The position numbers and the translations under genes are program-made. Of a DNA stretch of 64,000 bases, positions 36,064-46,300 are shown in pieces. The notes beneath the pieces are model-generated. The model saw only the letters and a list, made by a program, of their open reading frames with translations. It had not been told where the DNA came from and ran no database searches. The first letter of the stretch is position 1. Each line of letters opens with the position of its first letter. Source of the stretch: Enterococcus hulanensis (lineage in GTDB: Bacteria > Bacillota > Bacilli > Lactobacillales > Enterococcaceae); the NCBI RefSeq assembly GCF_005405485.1, contig NZ_BJED01000007.1, positions 62,001 to 126,000 of the forward strand, written 5' to 3'.

Positions 36064-38058
36064 TTATAGTTCGTTAAATGTATTTACCACATTCTCAACA
36101 GTAAAGCCAAATTGTTCTAAGACAAAATCACCAGGTGCTGATGCGCCGAAGTGATCGATCCCGATCATTTTTCCTTCTGAGCCGATATAACGTTCCCAGC
36201 CAAATGGAGAAGCTGCTTCGATCGCTACACGTTTTGTTACTGCTTTTGGTAAAACAGATTCCTTGTATGCCGCATCTTGAGCTTCAAATAGATCAAAGCT
36301 TGGAAGAGAAACAACAGAAACGTCTTTTCCTTGAGCTTTCAAATCTTTTTGAGCTTGAACAGCAAGGTTCACTTCAGAACCAGTTGCAATCAAGATGCCA
36401 TCAGGTGTATCTGATTCAGCTTTAGAGATAACGTATCCGCCCTTAGCTACGCCTTCTTTGGCCATATCTTTGCTGTTTGGCAAGACTGGTAGGTTTTGGC
36501 GGCTTAATACTAAGATCGTTGGTTTGTTTTTCGTTTCCAATGCTTGAATCCAAGCAGCAGAAGTTTCGTTACCGTCAGCTGGACGAATCACTTGCACGTT
36601 TGGTATGCAGCGAACGCTGGCTAATTGTTCAATTGGTTCATGGGTCGGACCATCTTCACCCACAGCGACAGAATCGTGTGTTAATACGTAAACAACTGGT
36701 AAACCTTGAATTGCTGACATACGAACAGCTGGACGCAGGTAATCAGTAAATACGAAGAATGTTCCGCCGTAAACACGAGTACCGCCGTGTAAATGAATCC
36801 CGTTCATCGCACTTGCCATAGCAAATTCACGAACGCCGAACCAAATGTTGCGGCCTTCATAAGAACCAGGTTGGAATTCTGTTTCATCAGCGATTGTTGT
36901 ATTGTTTGAACCAGACAAATCGGCTGAGCCGCCCCATACGTTAGGAACTGCTTTAGCGATTGCTTGGATCGCATCTTTACTTGAGACACGGCTTGCTTGC
37001 GCTGTACCTTCTTCATAAACTGGTAAAGCTTCTTCCCAGTTTTCAGGCAAATCGCCGGCAAAAGCCATTTTGAATTGTTTAGCTAATTCAGGATGAGTTT
37101 TTTCGTAATTAGCAAACATTGCATCCCATTCAGCTTCGGTCTTAGCGCCTTTGTCGTTGATTTCTTCTTTGAAGCGTTTTGCGACATCTTCTGGAACAGT
37201 AAAGTCAGGATATTCCCAACCATAAACAGCTTTAGCCGCAGTAATTCCGTCAGCTCCGATTGGTGCCCCGTGAACTGCTGAAGTACCTTCTTTTGGTGAA
37301 CCATAACCGATAACCGTTTTAATCTCAATTAATGTTGGTTTATCTGTTTCAGCTTTTGCTTCGTCGATGGCTTTAGAGATTGCTTCTAAGTCGTTGCCGT
37401 CTTTAACTAAAATGTGTTGCCAGCCATAAGCTTCATAGCGTGCACCAACATTTTCAGTGAAGGCTTTTGATGTAGGACCGTCTAATGAAATGTCGTTTGA
37501 ATCGTATAATACGATCAATTTACCAAGTTTCATATGACCAGCCATAGAACTAGCTTCGCCGGAAACGCCTTCCATCAAGTCGCCGTCGCCGCATAGTGCA
37601 TAAGTATAATGATCCATTACTTTAAAGCTGTCGCGGTTGTACGTTGCAGCCAAATGCGCTTCAGCCATTGCCATCCCAACAGAAGTTGAAATACCTTGAC
37701 CTAAAGGACCTGAAGTTGCTTCAACACCGTCTGTATGATGGAACTCAGGGTGACCTGGTGTTTTACTTTCCCATTGACGGAAATTTTTCAAATCATCAAT
37801 CGTAACTTGATAGCCTGCAAGATGCAATAAGCTGTACAGCATCGCTGAACCATGACCAGCAGATAAAATGAAACGGTCGCGGTTTGGCCAGTTTAATGAA
37901 GTAGCTGGATTAACATTCAAATGTTTGGTCCATAAAGCATACGCCATTGGAGCAGCCCCCATTGGTAACCCCGGGTGACCTGAGTTTGCTTTTTGAATTG
38001 CCTCAATACTTAACGTTCTGATTGTGTTTACACCTAGTTGATCGATTTTGTCGAACAA
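36064..38058 (-). CDS. tkt: Transketolase
   Basis: A thiamine-diphosphate enzyme of the pentose phosphate pathway. The 664 residues include the ThDP motif [17 protein letters not shown] near residue 152, the catalytic-site [16 protein letters not shown] near residue 97, and the second-domain [14 protein letters not shown] and [15 protein letters not shown]. The start is TTG at 38058 with AGGAGG 7 nt upstream; no ATG is available nearby. Single gene with its own terminator. Confidence 0.96.
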   Translation of the reverse strand: MFDKIDQLGVNTIRTLSIEAIQKANSGHPGLPMGAAPMAYALWTKHLNVNPATSLNWPNRDRFILSAGHGSAMLYSLLHLAGYQVTIDDLKNFRQWESKTPGHPEFHHTDGVEATSGPLGQGISTSVGMAMAEAHLAATYNRDSFKVMDHYTYALCGDGDLMEGVSGEASSMAGHMKLGKLIVLYDSNDISLDGPTSKAFTENVGARYEAYGWQHILVKDGNDLEAISKAIDEAKAETDKPTLIEIKTVIGYGSPKEGTSAVHGAPIGADGITAAKAVYGWEYPDFTVPEDVAKRFKEEINDKGAKTEAEWDAMFANYEKTHPELAKQFKMAFAGDLPENWEEALPVYEEGTAQASRVSSKDAIQAIAKAVPNVWGGSADLSGSNNTTIADETEFQPGSYEGRNIWFGVREFAMASAMNGIHLHGGTRVYGGTFFVFTDYLRPAVRMSAIQGLPVVYVLTHDSVAVGEDGPTHEPIEQLASVRCIPNVQVIRPADGNETSAAWIQALETKNKPTILVLSRQNLPVLPNSKDMAKEGVAKGGYVISKAESDTPDGILIATGSEVNLAVQAQKDLKAQGKDVSVVSLPSFDLFEAQDAAYKESVLPKAVTKRVAIEAASPFGWERYIGSEGKMIGIDHFGASAPGDFVLEQFGFTVENVVNTFNEL

Positions 38059-38150
38059 ATTACTTCCTCCTTTTTGGTCATAAATACTTTAATTACAGAT
38101 TCATTGTAACCGATTTATTTTGACTTTTCAATCACTTACTATCAAAAGAT

Positions 38151-38393
38151 TTACTTTCTGTTGTGTAATCCCTTTTTCTTTTGAATCTCTTTTAATTTCT
38201 CCGGTGTGACATCGTTGCCTTCTGGATCAACGACCTTCATCCCTTCAATGTGATGGCGCATTCCGCTGCGGAACGAAGAAATATACTCTTCCCGCAAAAC
38301 CTTCTGTTCATGTGCCTCAGCATCTGTTAAGCCAACGGTTTTCTTTTTCTTGGCCAATTCATTGATCCGTGCAATTGTTTCATCGTTAATCAT
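38151..38393 (-). CDS. DUF896 family protein (YnzC-like)
   Basis: An 80-residue basic protein matching the small DUF896 family: [20 protein letters not shown] then [20 protein letters not shown]. Bacillus YnzC sits in the lexA-yneA-yneB-ynzC SOS region, and this gene lies divergent from lexA. The SOS box at 38461-38474 is 68 bp from its start and could also affect it. Biochemical role unknown. Confidence 0.85.
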   Translation of the reverse strand: MINDETIARINELAKKKKTVGLTDAEAHEQKVLREEYISSFRSGMRHHIEGMKVVDPEGNDVTPEKLKEIQKKKGLHNRK

Positions 38394-38460
38394 CGTTAAG
38401 CACCTCTTTTCCCTTACTTATTATACATAAAATAAAATAAGATGAAAGCACAAACAAATA

Positions 38461-38500
38461 CGAACGCTTGTTTGATTTGTTCGGGTATCTATGCTACACT
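38461..38500 (+). promoter_or_regulatory. lexA promoter with SOS box
   Basis: CGAACGCTTGTTTG (38461-38474) matches the Gram-positive SOS box CGAACRNRYGTTYG at all but one position. It overlaps the -35 TTGATT (38472-38477); the extended -10 TGCTACACT follows at 17 bp (hexamer 38495-38500). LexA should repress its own gene here. Confidence 0.85.
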
Positions 38501-38526
38501 AAAAAAAACGAAAGAAGGTGCGGGCA

Positions 38527-39150
38527 TTGGCAAAAAGAACGGAAACAAAACAATTAGAAGTTTTACGTTTCATTCATGAACGCGTTGAAAATAAAGGTTA
38601 CCCACCCACTGTTAGAGAAATCGGAGAGGCTGTGAATCTTTCATCTACTTCTACAGTTCATGGCCATTTATCCAGACTAGAGAAAAAAGGTTGGATCCAG
38701 CGTGACCCAACAAAACCCAGAGCAATCGAATTAACCATTACTGGTTTAGAAAAAATCGGAGCAACGCCGCAGGTCATTCCTATGTTAGGGGTCGTTACTG
38801 CCGGTGAACCGATCTTAGCAGTTGAAGAAGCCTCAGATTTCTTCCCTGTTCCGCCTGATCTATCAAGCGAAGAAGGCAGCCTGTTCATGCTGACGATTCG
38901 CGGAGAAAGTATGATCAATGCCGGAATCTACGATGGCGACCATGTCATTGTTAGAAAACAAGCAACAGCCACGAACGGTGAAATCGTGATTGCGATGACC
39001 GATGAGAACGAAGCTACTTGTAAAAGATTTTATCGCGAATCCGATCATATTCGTCTGCAACCGGAAAATGATGAGCTGGCACCGCTTATTTTCGATAATG
39101 TTTCTATTCTTGGAAAGGTTGTCGGCTTGTACCGTAACCACATTTATTAA
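38527..39150 (+). CDS. lexA: SOS repressor LexA
   Basis: It represses DNA-damage genes and self-cleaves with RecA. The 207-residue protein has an N-terminal winged helix (residues ~1-70, [20 protein letters not shown]), the Ala-Gly cleavage site in [10 protein letters not shown] near residue 88, the Ser nucleophile in [11 protein letters not shown] near residue 126 and the Lys in [13 protein letters not shown] near residue 145. TTG at 38527 is chosen: AAGG lies 8 nt upstream. Confidence 0.95.
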   Translation: MAKRTETKQLEVLRFIHERVENKGYPPTVREIGEAVNLSSTSTVHGHLSRLEKKGWIQRDPTKPRAIELTITGLEKIGATPQVIPMLGVVTAGEPILAVEEASDFFPVPPDLSSEEGSLFMLTIRGESMINAGIYDGDHVIVRKQATATNGEIVIAMTDENEATCKRFYRESDHIRLQPENDELAPLIFDNVSILGKVVGLYRNHIY

Positions 39151-39176
39151 TCGGAATTTACTTCCGATTATTTTTT
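39148..39176 (+). terminator. Terminator of lexA
   Basis: TAATCGGAA and TTCCGATTA stem with a 5-nt loop followed by TTTTTT; the left arm includes the lexA stop codon. The next promoter starts right after it. Confidence 0.85.
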
Positions 39177-39178
39177 AC

Positions 39179-39207
39179 TTTACAAAACGAACAAACATTC
39201 GTATAAT
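39179..39207 (+). promoter_or_regulatory. SOS-box promoter of the small membrane gene
   Basis: TTTACA (39179-39184) and TATAAT (39202-39207) are 17 bp apart. CGAACAAACATTCG (39188-39201) fills the spacer up to the -10 and matches the SOS box at all but one position, so LexA control is likely. Confidence 0.85.
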
Positions 39208-39252
39208 GAATATACAAACACACGTTCGCGTATTTATTAGGAGTGATTATTG

Positions 39253-39519
39253 ATGAAAGCAGTAAGAAGATTTGGTTTGATTATCGCTGTATTGTTACTA
39301 GGTTTATTGATTGGCAAGTTGGGTTCTTTAGCTACGATCGTCATTTTTTCTGGTTTGTTCCTTGTTTGGTTTATGTTGTGGGATGAACGCAAATATGCGC
39401 AGCATTATGCGGAACGTCAATATGATGAAGAAGATACTGAGGAAGAACATTACTATAAAGAACCAGCCGAGGATTTTTATTACGTGACTTATGATCATCA
39501 TTATCACAAGTCGGCTTAA
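39253..39519 (+). CDS. Small SOS-controlled membrane protein
   Basis: An 88-residue protein not recognised as a known family. A basic start (MKAVRRF) leads into two hydrophobic segments (residues ~8-22 and ~26-44), then an acidic, Tyr/His-rich tail (DEEDTEEEHYYKEP, VTYDHHYHKSA). AGGAG lies 9 nt before the ATG at 39253. The SOS-box promoter and position beside lexA parallel yneA of Bacillus and sosA of Staphylococcus, which are damage-induced division inhibitors, but there is no LysM domain and the topology may differ. That role is only a hypothesis. Confidence 0.7.
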   Translation: MKAVRRFGLIIAVLLLGLLIGKLGSLATIVIFSGLFLVWFMLWDERKYAQHYAERQYDEEDTEEEHYYKEPAEDFYYVTYDHHYHKSA

Positions 39520-39529
39520 AATTTAACAC

Positions 39530-39564
39530 ACAAGCTGCTAGTATTTTTCTAGCAGCTTTTTTGT
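39530..39564 (+). terminator. Terminator of the SOS membrane gene
   Basis: AAGCTGCTAG and CTAGCAGCTT stem (39532-39558) with a TATTTTT loop, followed by TTTTTGTG. Confidence 0.88.
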
Positions 39565-39580
39565 GTTTTGCTGCAATATA

Positions 39581-39609
39581 AAAAAGCTGGAGACTCTCTC
39601 CAGCTTTTT
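39581..39609 (-). terminator. Terminator of apt
   Basis: AAAAAGCTGGAGA and TCTCCAGCTTTTT form a perfect stem with a 3-nt loop adjacent to the apt stop; usable on both strands. Confidence 0.85.
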
Positions 39610-39610
39610 C

Positions 39611-40123
39611 TTAATAGTCCATTAAAGTTAAAATGTCATAGCCTTGGATCTTGTCACGGCCATGTAATTCTTCTAATTCGATTAGAAAGGCACAACCAAC
39701 AACAACCCCGCCAAGTTTTTCAACTAGCTCAATCGTTGCTTTGATCGTTCCGCCAGTGGCCAATAAATCATCGGTGATCAGTACCCGTTGACCAGGCTCA
39801 ATAGCATCGCTATGGATCGTTAATGTATCCGTACCATATTCCTTTTCATACTCGACTTCGATTACTTCACGAGGTAATTTACCAGGTTTGCGAACTGGTG
39901 CAAAGCCTAAGCCTAATTCAAACGCAACGGGACATCCTACGATAAAGCCGCGCGCTTCTGGCCCAACGACCATATCAACTTGTTTTTCTTTTGCGTAATT
40001 AACGATTTGTTTAGTTGCTTCACGATAAGCTTCACCATCAGCCATCAATGGTGAGATATCGCGGAAGATTATCCCTTCTTTTGGATAATTTGGAATACTG
40101 GCAATATAATCTTTCAAATTCAT
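39611..40123 (-). CDS. apt: Adenine phosphoribosyltransferase
   Basis: It salvages adenine to AMP using PRPP. The 170-residue protein has [19 protein letters not shown] near residue 60, [11 protein letters not shown] and the PRPP loop [17 protein letters not shown] near residue 120, all standard for Apt. ATG at 40123 has AGGAGG 10 nt upstream. It follows recJ by 14 bp, the common recJ-apt pair of Firmicutes. Confidence 0.95.
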   Translation of the reverse strand: MNLKDYIASIPNYPKEGIIFRDISPLMADGEAYREATKQIVNYAKEKQVDMVVGPEARGFIVGCPVAFELGLGFAPVRKPGKLPREVIEVEYEKEYGTDTLTIHSDAIEPGQRVLITDDLLATGGTIKATIELVEKLGGVVVGCAFLIELEELHGRDKIQGYDILTLMDY

Positions 40124-40137
40124 CTTGATTGTTCCTC

Positions 40138-42417
40138 CTAGCCTTTCAGCCAATTTCTAATAGTTTGGATATCATTCATTAATAAAAACTCTTCGCTCTC
40201 AATTCGCGTTATACGCTTTTGGTAAATCTCGCTCTCTTCAAAAGCTCGTGTTTGCGGTGATTCGACCATTTGTAAAACGCCGTCGTCTATTGTAACAAAT
40301 TTCAGCTCAGAAAACACGTGAATCATGAATACTAATAATTTTTCCGGAATTCTTAAGTAATTCGAAACAATCTTTAGTTTAAAGCGTATATCAACCCGCG
40401 GTTGCTTCATAAAGAATTGATACAACTCTGTAAACTGCTTGCGACTTGGCAATCCATTGAGATACGCTTCATCAGGACTGTACAGATAAAGATAAATGCG
40501 TTCAAAATGTCCGTCATTCGAAATTTCTTTAAGCAACTCTTTCTGATCAGGACAATCAAGTACGATTAATTGATCATAGTCAGCCCAGTTGATAGACGGA
40601 TCATACAAAGTAATCGATTGCTGTAATTCTTTTGTAAAAAACTTTTGACTGCTGGGTTGAAAGGCCAGATACAATGCTTGGCCGCTCTCGATTTTTTGAT
40701 TCCAGGTATGCTTAGCCCGTCGATCAATCACCTGCAAGCCTTCAGAGGCAAAATCAATCAAACGTAATTGGACTTTTTTCTGTCCATTCCATTCATTGAT
40801 CTCTAAATCCCCGACAAAACGTGTATCAGGTTGCTGGATTTCTTCGCCATCTTCACCAAAACCAAACCCGATAGCATCAAGCTGGCTGTCATCACTTTTT
40901 AATGAGAATTTGACATGCTGCTGATCGCTTCCGATTCGTTTGAAGAAGTCAACATTGCCATCCACCAAGAAATGCGGAGCAGGATGATCCGTCCCAAACG
41001 GTGCTAATTTCTTTAGTTCTTCGACAAATTTCAAATTGATTTCAGATAATGCTAATGATTCATCGATCAACAAGTCAGAGCCTTTAGTCAAATCGATCTG
41101 CTCTGCTGCAATGTAGTCATTCATCATTTTTCTTAAATTATCAATATTTTCTACCGGCATAGTCAATCCAACAGCCGCCGCATGCCCGCCAAAATGAGTA
41201 AACTCAGAACGCATCGTATTCAGCATACCAAATAAGTCCAATGCTTCGATACTTCGACCAGAACCTTTCGCTGCACCATTTTCATCAATCGACAAAATGA
41301 TCGTTGGATGGCCTGTTTGCTTCAAAATATTTCCTGCGACAATTCCTAATACGCCTGGATTCCAGCCCTTTGCTGCAATTAAATGAACAGCGTCTTCAGG
41401 ATTAACCAATGCCGTCGCTTCAGCCGTCGTTTCTTGAACAATCTGTTTACGCTCATCATTGACCTTATTCAGCTTCTCAGCCAAGTTTCTTGCAATTTCC
41501 TCATCGAAGGTTGTCATCAACTCTACAGCCGGATTTGGATCACCCAACCGGCCAATAGCATTCAGCCGAGGTCCTAGACTAAAGCCGATGCTCGTCTCAT
41601 CTACTTTTTGCAGATCAACCGAGCTGACCTTCAATAGTTCCAATAATCCTAAACGCTGTGTTTGTTTGATAGCTTGTAATCCCAGCTTAACAAGATTGCG
41701 GTTCTCACCCGTCATAGATACGAGATCCGCCACAGTACCGATAGTTACTAAATCCAGCATCTCTAATGGAACTTCCTCCAACAATGCGGTGGCCAATTTG
41801 AAGGCTACCCCGGCACCGGCTAACTCGCCAAAAGGATAATTCCCCTCTGGATGCCGAGGATGAATAACACAATAGGCATCTGGTAAAACCGGCGGCATTT
41901 CATGGTGATCTGTAACGATGACATCTACACCTTGCGAATTAGCAAATTCAATTGCTTCATTTCCAGCTACACCATTATCAACCGTGATAATCAACTGGAT
42001 ACCTTCATTGATTTTCTCAGCAAAAAGTTCTTTATTTGGACCATATCCGTGAATAAAACGGTTCGGCAACACATAATGAACATCTGCTCCGATCATTTCT
42101 AAAGTTTCCAGCATGATCGACGTACTGGTGATCCCGTCAGCATCATAATCGCCATAAACTAAAATTGGCTGTCCTTCCATGATAGCGGTTTGAATTCGCT
42201 CCACTGCCTTATCCATATCATGCATCAAAAATGGATCGTGCAAATCATCGATATTCGCCTTCATTAATTGCGAAAATTCTTCTAACGTATGTATATTTCG
42301 ATTCCAAATAAGTTTAGCGAAAGTTTCGCTATATCCTTGATCCAACATTTCAGCTTTAAAAGTCGAATCAATCGGAGCAGCGTCTCTAAACCGCCAATCG
42401 AAGTTTGATTTTTTCAC
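40138..42417 (-). CDS. recJ: Single-stranded-DNA exonuclease RecJ
   Basis: A 5'-3' ssDNA exonuclease for recombination and repair. The 759 residues carry the DHH phosphoesterase motifs ([12 protein letters not shown] near residue 88, [14 protein letters not shown] near residue 165), the DHHA1 domain with [12 protein letters not shown] and [13 protein letters not shown], an OB-type region, and a C-terminal extension typical of Firmicute RecJ. GTG at 42417 is taken as start, with GGAAG 7 nt upstream; the TTG at 42432 precedes that SD. Confidence 0.93.
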   Translation of the reverse strand: MKKSNFDWRFRDAAPIDSTFKAEMLDQGYSETFAKLIWNRNIHTLEEFSQLMKANIDDLHDPFLMHDMDKAVERIQTAIMEGQPILVYGDYDADGITSTSIMLETLEMIGADVHYVLPNRFIHGYGPNKELFAEKINEGIQLIITVDNGVAGNEAIEFANSQGVDVIVTDHHEMPPVLPDAYCVIHPRHPEGNYPFGELAGAGVAFKLATALLEEVPLEMLDLVTIGTVADLVSMTGENRNLVKLGLQAIKQTQRLGLLELLKVSSVDLQKVDETSIGFSLGPRLNAIGRLGDPNPAVELMTTFDEEIARNLAEKLNKVNDERKQIVQETTAEATALVNPEDAVHLIAAKGWNPGVLGIVAGNILKQTGHPTIILSIDENGAAKGSGRSIEALDLFGMLNTMRSEFTHFGGHAAAVGLTMPVENIDNLRKMMNDYIAAEQIDLTKGSDLLIDESLALSEINLKFVEELKKLAPFGTDHPAPHFLVDGNVDFFKRIGSDQQHVKFSLKSDDSQLDAIGFGFGEDGEEIQQPDTRFVGDLEINEWNGQKKVQLRLIDFASEGLQVIDRRAKHTWNQKIESGQALYLAFQPSSQKFFTKELQQSITLYDPSINWADYDQLIVLDCPDQKELLKEISNDGHFERIYLYLYSPDEAYLNGLPSRKQFTELYQFFMKQPRVDIRFKLKIVSNYLRIPEKLLVFMIHVFSELKFVTIDDGVLQMVESPQTRAFEESEIYQKRITRIESEEFLLMNDIQTIRNWLKG

Positions 42418-42472
42418 TCTATCACTTCCCAACCGTATTAGTATAGCAAAAATAAATCAGACAAGAAAGAGA

Positions 42473-42504
42473 AGAAGACCTTAGTTTTTCAACTAAGGTC
42501 TTCT
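42473..42504 (-). terminator. Terminator of the lapA-like gene
   Basis: Minus strand: AGAAGACCTTAG and CTAAGGTCTTCT form a 12-bp stem with an 8-nt loop, followed by T-rich sequence. Confidence 0.82.
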
Positions 42505-42506
42505 GA

Positions 42507-42935
42507 TTAATCATAATAATCAATTGGATGATTGTCTTTTTTGTCTGGTTGTGAATTTTCCATCGCCGCTAAAGCTTGGTCCTTTTCTTTTAAGAGACTT
42601 TCGTAATTGGCTTTTAACACCGCGATCTCATTTTCTTGCTCGCGCTGAAAAACCGCCTTCTCTTCCGCTAATTTTTGTTCGTTGTTGGTTTCATAGCTTT
42701 GAATCGTTTCTTTTAGCTGTTTGATCTCTTTGCGCTGTTGGAAAAGAGTGGCGCCAGAAGTAAGAAAAACGACTAATGCTCCGATCAAAGCAGAACCAAT
42801 AATTACGAGAACAAGCGATAGATAGATTTTTTTGATCAAGAAATTAACTGGTACCTCTTGACTGTTAGAAATTGCGAAAATCACAATCAGTAAAACTAAA
42901 ATAAACCCTAAAAAAACTTTCCATTGCTTCTTCAT
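42507..42935 (-). CDS. LapA-domain (DUF1049) membrane protein
   Basis: A 142-residue protein with two transmembrane helices (residues ~6-24 and ~38-62) separated by SNSQEVPVNFLIKKIYLSL, the usual LapA pattern, then a cytoplasmic coiled coil (QQRKEIKQLKETIQSYETNN to about residue 120) and a polar tail. In Gram-negatives LapA helps organise lipopolysaccharide assembly, which does not apply here; the Firmicute role is unknown. It follows the SDR gene by 8 bp and probably shares its transcript. Confidence 0.82.
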   Translation of the reverse strand: MKKQWKVFLGFILVLLIVIFAISNSQEVPVNFLIKKIYLSLVLVIIGSALIGALVVFLTSGATLFQQRKEIKQLKETIQSYETNNEQKLAEEKAVFQREQENEIAVLKANYESLLKEKDQALAAMENSQPDKKDNHPIDYYD

Positions 42936-42943
42936 CTGCCCGC

Positions 42944-43732
42944 CTACTTCCTATTGAATAATCCGCCAGCTAAAAAGTCCCCGATATGTGGGAACATTTC
43001 GTAAAAACGGCTAGCACCTTCCATAATAAATGGACGGTTGATTTCGCGAGTTGGTTTCCCCATTTTATTGACGATCGTTTTTGCCAACTTCTGAGGATCT
43101 AAGACGATACCGCCGAGATTCTCCAAATAGCTGCCGCTTGGATCGGCTTTATCAAAGAACTCAGTCGCAATCGGTCCTGGATTAATGGTAGTCACATAGA
43201 CATTTGCTGGGCGTAATTCTAACCGCAGCGCGTTTGAAAAACCAAGTACTGCGAATTTTGTTGCAGAATAAATGGTTGATTTTGGTGTTGCCATTTTACC
43301 AGCCATTGATGCTACATTGAAAATATGTCCGCTTTTATTATTGACCATTGAGATGGCAATTTTTTGGGTAAAGTACATCATGCCTAAAACATTGACGTTG
43401 AACATGTTTTTTGCCACAGCTAAATCAAAGTCAACAAAATTATCAAACAAACCAAAACCGGCATTATTAACTAATACATCGACTGTGCCGACTTCATTTT
43501 CAATCTTTTCTATGACTGACTCCACACTATCTGGGTCAGCGATATCTAATTGAAACGCAAACGCTTCTTTACCGCTTAATTCGCTGCAATGTTCTTTTAC
43601 TTGTCCAATCAAATTGATTCGACGAGCACAAGTAACAACGATTGCTCCGCGTTTGGCAGCTTCATAACAAATCTGTTCGCCTAAACCAGCAGAACCGCCC
43701 GTCACGACAACAACCTTATCTGTTAAATCCAT
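42944..43732 (-). CDS. Short-chain dehydrogenase/reductase
   Basis: An NAD(P)-dependent oxidoreductase of the classical SDR type, close to Bacillus YqjQ. The 262 residues show the cofactor motif VVVTGGSAGLGEQIC near residue 8, NNAGFG near residue 90, and the catalytic S and YxxxK (STIYSATKFAVLGFSNAL) near residue 155. Substrate not predictable. AAGGGAAC precedes the ATG. Lies between rnz and the lapA-like gene, the same order as rnz-yqjQ in Bacillus. Confidence 0.85.
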   Translation of the reverse strand: MDLTDKVVVVTGGSAGLGEQICYEAAKRGAIVVTCARRINLIGQVKEHCSELSGKEAFAFQLDIADPDSVESVIEKIENEVGTVDVLVNNAGFGLFDNFVDFDLAVAKNMFNVNVLGMMYFTQKIAISMVNNKSGHIFNVASMAGKMATPKSTIYSATKFAVLGFSNALRLELRPANVYVTTINPGPIATEFFDKADPSGSYLENLGGIVLDPQKLAKTIVNKMGKPTREINRPFIMEGASRFYEMFPHIGDFLAGGLFNRK

Positions 43733-43769
43733 TAAGTTCCCTTCTTTCTATAAAGGATATTCGATGTTT

Positions 43770-44693
43770 TTATGAAAATGGAATATCAATGATATCGAAA
43801 TCTTTCGCCATTTGGCTGTTTGGAAAGATTTCTTTTGCTTCTTCTTCTAATTCTTTGGCTTCCTTAGCCAGATACCTCGCAGAAATATGCGTCAACATAA
43901 GTTTCTTCGCGTGCGCCTCTTTCGCGATCGTTGCGGCCTGTTGGGTTGTCGAATGGAAATAAGCCCGTGCCAGCTTGGCTTCGTTTTTGTTAAAAGTACT
44001 TTCGTGAACAATGACATCACTATCTTTTGCAAACTGGCTCGACTTGTTTGTAAAGCGTGTATCGCCAAAAATCGTCACAACTCGACCTTTTTTGCTTTCA
44101 CCTACAAAGTCTTTCCCATCAATTACCCGTCCGTCTGACAATGTAACGACTTGTCCTTGTTTCAATTTACCATAGATCGGACCAGCAGGGATTCCTAACT
44201 CTGCTAATTTTTCAACCTGCAGCATCCCTTCATGATCCGCCTCTGTTACCCGAAACCCGTAGCTTTCAATGCCATGGTCCAACAGCATACATTCAACAGA
44301 AAACTGCTTATCCTCAAAGATAACTCCAGCGCTGAGTTCGACAAACTCTAGCGGATAAGCTAAATGGGTCTTTGTTACTTGCAACGAGGTCCGGACATAA
44401 TTTTCCAATCCAGCAGGGCCATAAATGATAATAGGCTCTTCTCCGCCTTGAAAAGAACGGCTGCTTAATAATCCAGGCAATCCAAAAATATGATCTCCAT
44501 GCAAATGAGAGATAAAAATCTTTTCAATTTTACGAGGTCTGATATTTGTCCTCAAGATTTGCATCTGAGTTCCCTCGCCGCAATCGAATAACCAGATCGC
44601 ATTCCGTTCGTCTAAGAGCTTCAATGCAAGGCTGCTGACATTTCGATGTTTTGCAGGTACACCAGCACCTGTTCCTAAAAATTCTAGTTCCAT
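43770..44693 (-). CDS. rnz: Ribonuclease Z
   Basis: It cuts tRNA precursors at the 3' end. The 307-residue metallo-beta-lactamase fold has the zinc motif [15 protein letters not shown] near residue 63, later ligands in [10 protein letters not shown] and FGDTRFT, and HISARYL near residue 268. An AGGAG SD precedes the ATG. The overall length and the exosite region ([17 protein letters not shown]) match the bacterial long-arm tRNase Z. Confidence 0.94.
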   Translation of the reverse strand: MELEFLGTGAGVPAKHRNVSSLALKLLDERNAIWLFDCGEGTQMQILRTNIRPRKIEKIFISHLHGDHIFGLPGLLSSRSFQGGEEPIIIYGPAGLENYVRTSLQVTKTHLAYPLEFVELSAGVIFEDKQFSVECMLLDHGIESYGFRVTEADHEGMLQVEKLAELGIPAGPIYGKLKQGQVVTLSDGRVIDGKDFVGESKKGRVVTIFGDTRFTNKSSQFAKDSDVIVHESTFNKNEAKLARAYFHSTTQQAATIAKEAHAKKLMLTHISARYLAKEAKELEEEAKEIFPNSQMAKDFDIIDIPFS

Positions 44694-44777
44694 AATTCTC
44701 CTGACTTTCTATCAAATTACTATCATTCTAGAAGAAAGTCCCGTTTTGCGCAATCTAAACAAGGGAAAACTTAATCC

Positions 44778-45323
44778 TTATTCGTCTGAATCGTTCTTCT
44801 TTTCAGCATTTTCTTTTGAAGATTTAGCTATTTCTTGAGTCTTCTTCACATCAGCTTCAACATCTTCATAATCCAAACGAGTGATTTCTCCGCCTAATTC
44901 CATCATAATCAGTTGATTCAAAGGACGGTTATCCTCTTCTTCTGCAATCAACAGTAAAGCAGTATCGCCTTCGCCAATTTTATCAACTAAAAATTCGAAA
45001 ACACCAGTCGCGTCGCGAACCTCTTTCGCATCTTGTGTCGCCCCGATCATTCCGCCCGTAAACCAGCCTAACAAAATGCCGATCGGTCCGCCAAGAATCC
45101 CTACCATCATACCAATCAAACCACCTGTTGAACTCTTGTTGCTGCCTGTGAAATCTAAAAAATCTTCAATTTCAAATTTGTGTTCTCCATCATTAGAATG
45201 GTGGACGACCGCCATTTGTTCACCTTTAAATGCTTTATTCATGTGAAGACGTTTAGCTTTCGAAAAGGCCTCGTACGCTTTTGACTCTACATCGAAATTC
45301 ATAATTATCACTCGTTTTTCCAT
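44778..45323 (-). CDS. DUF1269-like membrane-associated protein
   Basis: A 181-residue protein. The middle is a Gly-rich hydrophobic hairpin (GLIGMMVGILGGPIGILLGW, then FTGGMIGATQDAKEVRDA, residues ~68-100), preceded by KAYEAFSKAKRLHM and followed by LLLIAEEEDNRPLNQLIMME, which fits DUF1269. The last ~30 residues are very acidic/lysine-rich. Such proteins are often stress-linked, but the role is unknown. AAAGGAG SD 9 nt from the ATG. Confidence 0.75.
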   Translation of the reverse strand: MEKRVIIMNFDVESKAYEAFSKAKRLHMNKAFKGEQMAVVHHSNDGEHKFEIEDFLDFTGSNKSSTGGLIGMMVGILGGPIGILLGWFTGGMIGATQDAKEVRDATGVFEFLVDKIGEGDTALLLIAEEEDNRPLNQLIMMELGGEITRLDYEDVEADVKKTQEIAKSSKENAEKKNDSDE

Positions 45324-45430
45324 TTAAAATCGCTCCTTTTATTCATTTAATATTAGTTTAGCAATAAATAGACGTTTTGGAAAACAGAACGAGTTTATCC
45401 TCATAAACTCATCCTCTTCGCAATTGCAGA

Positions 45431-45481
45431 AAAAGAAAAGACAGCAGACATTATCCATAAAATGGATTGTGTCTGCTGTCT
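45431..45481 (-). terminator. Terminator of the winged-helix regulator
   Basis: AGACAGCAGACA...ATCCAT and ATGGAT...TGTCTGCTGTCT form a long near-perfect stem (45439-45481), followed on the minus strand by TTTCTTTTTC. Confidence 0.88.
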
Positions 45482-45490
45482 AGTTAGATA

Positions 45491-46225
45491 TTAGTTTCCA
45501 GTTTTTATTTCGTCCATAATCCGATCATCAACAATATAGTGATCGAAGAATACTTTTGATAATTGGTAGCCTTCGCCCCAATTTGTACGAATAACGTCAT
45601 ATTCAACGCCATCGATCTTTAATTTGTTCCGTAGGTGCTTAATAATAGTAGATAAGCGTGTCATGTGGCTTGCAGAATCACTGTCGCCCCAAATTTTTAC
45701 TGCCAAATCATTTCGGCTGATTGGAGCGTCTTTAGTAGAAATCAAGGTACTTAACATTTCACGTTCAGAACGAGTCAGATTCCATAGTGGAATCGCACGT
45801 TTTTCTTCTTCTTTTTCTTCTGGTTGTGGTCTCATTCCAAAACCAATTGAATAAACAGATTCTTTCAATGTTTTCTCAGCAAGCTTCTCTCTTAACCCGC
45901 TAAGTGTTTCATCTTCAAGCAACCATTCATCCACACCTTTTGCTTCCCAGTCCATCTTTTCTTCTTTTTGAGGCGTCCGGTCTGTTTGGCGGATGATCGT
46001 AAATTTCTCACCGACTTCTTCAAGAATAATAGTTAACTCTTGATCAGAAATAGTTTCACTAACGATCAGAACGTCGAAAAAGCTTAGGACTTCTAATGGT
46101 ACTTGCTTCGTTTGAAGCATCGTTAGTAATTTTGCGGAGCTTAAAACTTCAACGTTTAAGCGCTGCAGCTTCTCAACTAAAGGTCTCTCAACTAAAATAT
46201 TGTGTGTTAAAATTAATACTTGCAT
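45491..46225 (-). CDS. OmpR-type winged-helix regulator with atypical receiver domain
   Basis: A 244-residue DNA-binding protein. Residues ~1-100 look like a receiver fold (VLILTHNILVERPLVEKLQ, FFDVLIVSETIS), but the acidic pocket and the phospho-acceptor Asp are absent. Residues ~150-225 form an OmpR/PhoB winged helix (LTRSEREMLSTLIS, SRNDLAVKIWGDSDS, IIKHLRNKLKIDG, IRTNWGEGYQL). No kinase gene is adjacent. It is likely a stand-alone regulator not controlled by phosphorylation. ATG at 46225 has AAAGGGG 9 nt upstream. Targets unknown. Confidence 0.8.
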   Translation of the reverse strand: MQVLILTHNILVERPLVEKLQRLNVEVLSSAKLLTMLQTKQVPLEVLSFFDVLIVSETISDQELTIILEEVGEKFTIIRQTDRTPQKEEKMDWEAKGVDEWLLEDETLSGLREKLAEKTLKESVYSIGFGMRPQPEEKEEEKRAIPLWNLTRSEREMLSTLISTKDAPISRNDLAVKIWGDSDSASHMTRLSTIIKHLRNKLKIDGVEYDVIRTNWGEGYQLSKVFFDHYIVDDRIMDEIKTGN

Positions 46226-46300
46226 CACATTATTCCCCTTTTTTATTATTAAAAATAAGTTTCCAACAAATGGCGTTAGGAAAGTTTTATTAATTAACAA

